Origin: Nibrella saemangeumensis
GTDB lineage: Bacteria; Bacteroidota; Bacteroidia; Cytophagales; Spirosomataceae
Length of the DNA stretch: 64,000 nucleotides
Reading direction: 5' to 3'
NCBI RefSeq assembly: GCF_039541915.1
Contig: NZ_BAABHD010000084.1
Span: 62,001-126,000 of the forward strand
Shown here: in pieces, positions 63,423 through 64,000 of the stretch
Layout: every line of letters begins with the position of its first letter
Numbering within the stretch: the first letter of the stretch is position 1
Translations under genes and position numbers: made by a program
The notes under the pieces: generated by a model
Told to the model about the DNA's origin: nothing
What the model saw: the letters and a program-made list of their open reading frames with translations, nothing else
Databases searched by the model: none

Positions 63423-64000
63423 ATGAAATTTCTGCTCCTGGCTCTGGCGCTTTTTGGTTATGTCGCTGTCGATGCCCAACCCACCGGGAGACACTCGGGC
63501 CACTACCGGATTGTCATCATGACTGACATGACGCATGACGACGGCAACTCCCTGATCCGGTACCTGTATTACGCCAGCGATTTCGATCTGGAAGCGCTCA
63601 TCGTTACGCCCCAGTTGCCGGATTTTAACCATGATGCCGACCAGCCCTGGCAGAAGGCGCAAACCATATTGAACGGCTACAAAGCCATTTACCCGAATCT
63701 GGTGAAGCACTCGCCCAATTTTCCAACCTATGAGGCCCTGCAGCGGGTGACCAAAAAAGGAAGGGGTGCCCTGCCGATCATCTGGCTGACCAACGAGAAA
63801 AAGTTCGCCGGAAAAATCGCCGGCCGGTACGTAGAGAGTTCCTGGGGAGACATTCGGTTCCACGACTGGATTGGGGAGGGCAATACCCCCCACGGAGAGC
63901 CCAAAGATTCGGAAGGCAGTGCATTTTTGCAGCAGGTATTCGACAAAGACGATGACCGGCCCATTTTTGTGCAGATGTGGGGCGGCCCCATTACGTTTGT
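63423..64000 (+). CDS. DUF1593 (nucleoside-hydrolase-like) exported protein, 5' part
   Basis: The frame from ATG 63423 stays open to the end of the window, giving about 192 residues. A signal peptide (K-F-L-L-L-A-L-A-L-F-G-Y) ends near A-Q. The mature part has R-I-V-I-M-T-D-M-T-H-D-D-G-N-S-L-I-R-Y-L-Y-Y-A-S-D-F-D-L-E-A, where the Asp cluster resembles the calcium-binding site of nucleoside hydrolases. W-L-T-N-E-K and V-Q-M-W-G-G-P-I-T-F follow, and match DUF1593 proteins found in carbohydrate loci. Function unproven. It lies 124 bp from the divergent peptidase gene. The C-terminal half and any extra domain are outside the window. Confidence 0.85.
   Translation, partial: MKFLLLALALFGYVAVDAQPTGRHSGHYRIVIMTDMTHDDGNSLIRYLYYASDFDLEALIVTPQLPDFNHDADQPWQKAQTILNGYKAIYPNLVKHSPNFPTYEALQRVTKKGRGALPIIWLTNEKKFAGKIAGRYVESSWGDIRFHDWIGEGNTPHGEPKDSEGSAFLQQVFDKDDDRPIFVQMWGGPITF

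Noticed and set aside
1..64000. CRISPR array, tRNA or rRNA genes, prophage or transposase genes
   Set aside because: Looked for on both strands; no regularly spaced repeat array, no tRNA-like cloverleaf and no transposase or phage protein was recognised.

Overview
The window looks like chromosomal DNA of a Bacteroidota bacterium, most likely order Cytophagales (Spirosoma/Larkinella-like). The evidence is CarboxypepD_reg-type TonB-dependent receptors, 7TMR-DISM sensors, several LytTR regulators, DUF5009 acyltransferases, PKD/Kelch lipoproteins, a XylR-type AraC regulator and -7 boxes of the TAnnTTTG type. This taxonomic call is inference from gene content. No rRNA, tRNA, CRISPR array, transposase or phage gene was seen.

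Layout. 1-3.5 kb is an accessory patch: the end of a TPM-domain protein, a MazF/PemK toxin-antitoxin pair behind a candidate operator, a 177-bp attC-like inverted-repeat element, and small cargo-like genes (NTF2-like, SDR, DUF4256). 3.5-15.6 kb is an amino-sugar region: XylR-like regulator, sugar MFS permease, GH20 hexosaminidase lipoprotein, three DUF5009 acyltransferases (two in tandem), a lone receiver protein, a bestrophin channel and a PafA-like phosphatase. 15.8-23.2 kb is a tight seven-gene operon (DHDPS-like aldolase, SSS symporter, HPS/KGPDC-like enzyme, MDR and SDR dehydrogenases, TIM-barrel isomerase, YidR homologue) that reads as an uncharacterised sugar or sugar-acid pathway. 23.6-28 kb has surface lipoprotein genes, two of them broken: a haloperoxidase-like gene with a stop in its signal peptide, and a PKD-repeat gene shifted at a G tract. 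28-39.7 kb is mixed metabolism, including PdxA with a long disordered N-terminal extension, YicC, Mpg glycosylase, a class-C serine hydrolase and a desaturase/hydroxylase pair.

39.7-58.9 kb is the most interesting part. Three TonB-dependent receptors, a set of CQR-type lipoproteins and a LolA-like fragment sit around a 7TM-DISM histidine kinase/LytTR response-regulator pair. They also sit next to a separate protein in which the same 7TM-DISM sensor is fused directly to a closely related LytTR DNA-binding domain, with no kinase and no receiver. Five promoters here carry a direct-repeat element, consensus TTKNNCANNGGC, clearly repeated at exactly 21-bp spacing in four of them. In all five it lies 36-39 bp from a -7-like box and 66-84 bp from the start codon. 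I infer an outer-membrane/lipoprotein regulon read by the soluble LytTR regulator, the membrane-tethered one, or both. 59-64 kb holds a second LytS/LytTR pair, an M49-type peptidase lipoprotein and the start of a DUF1593 protein.
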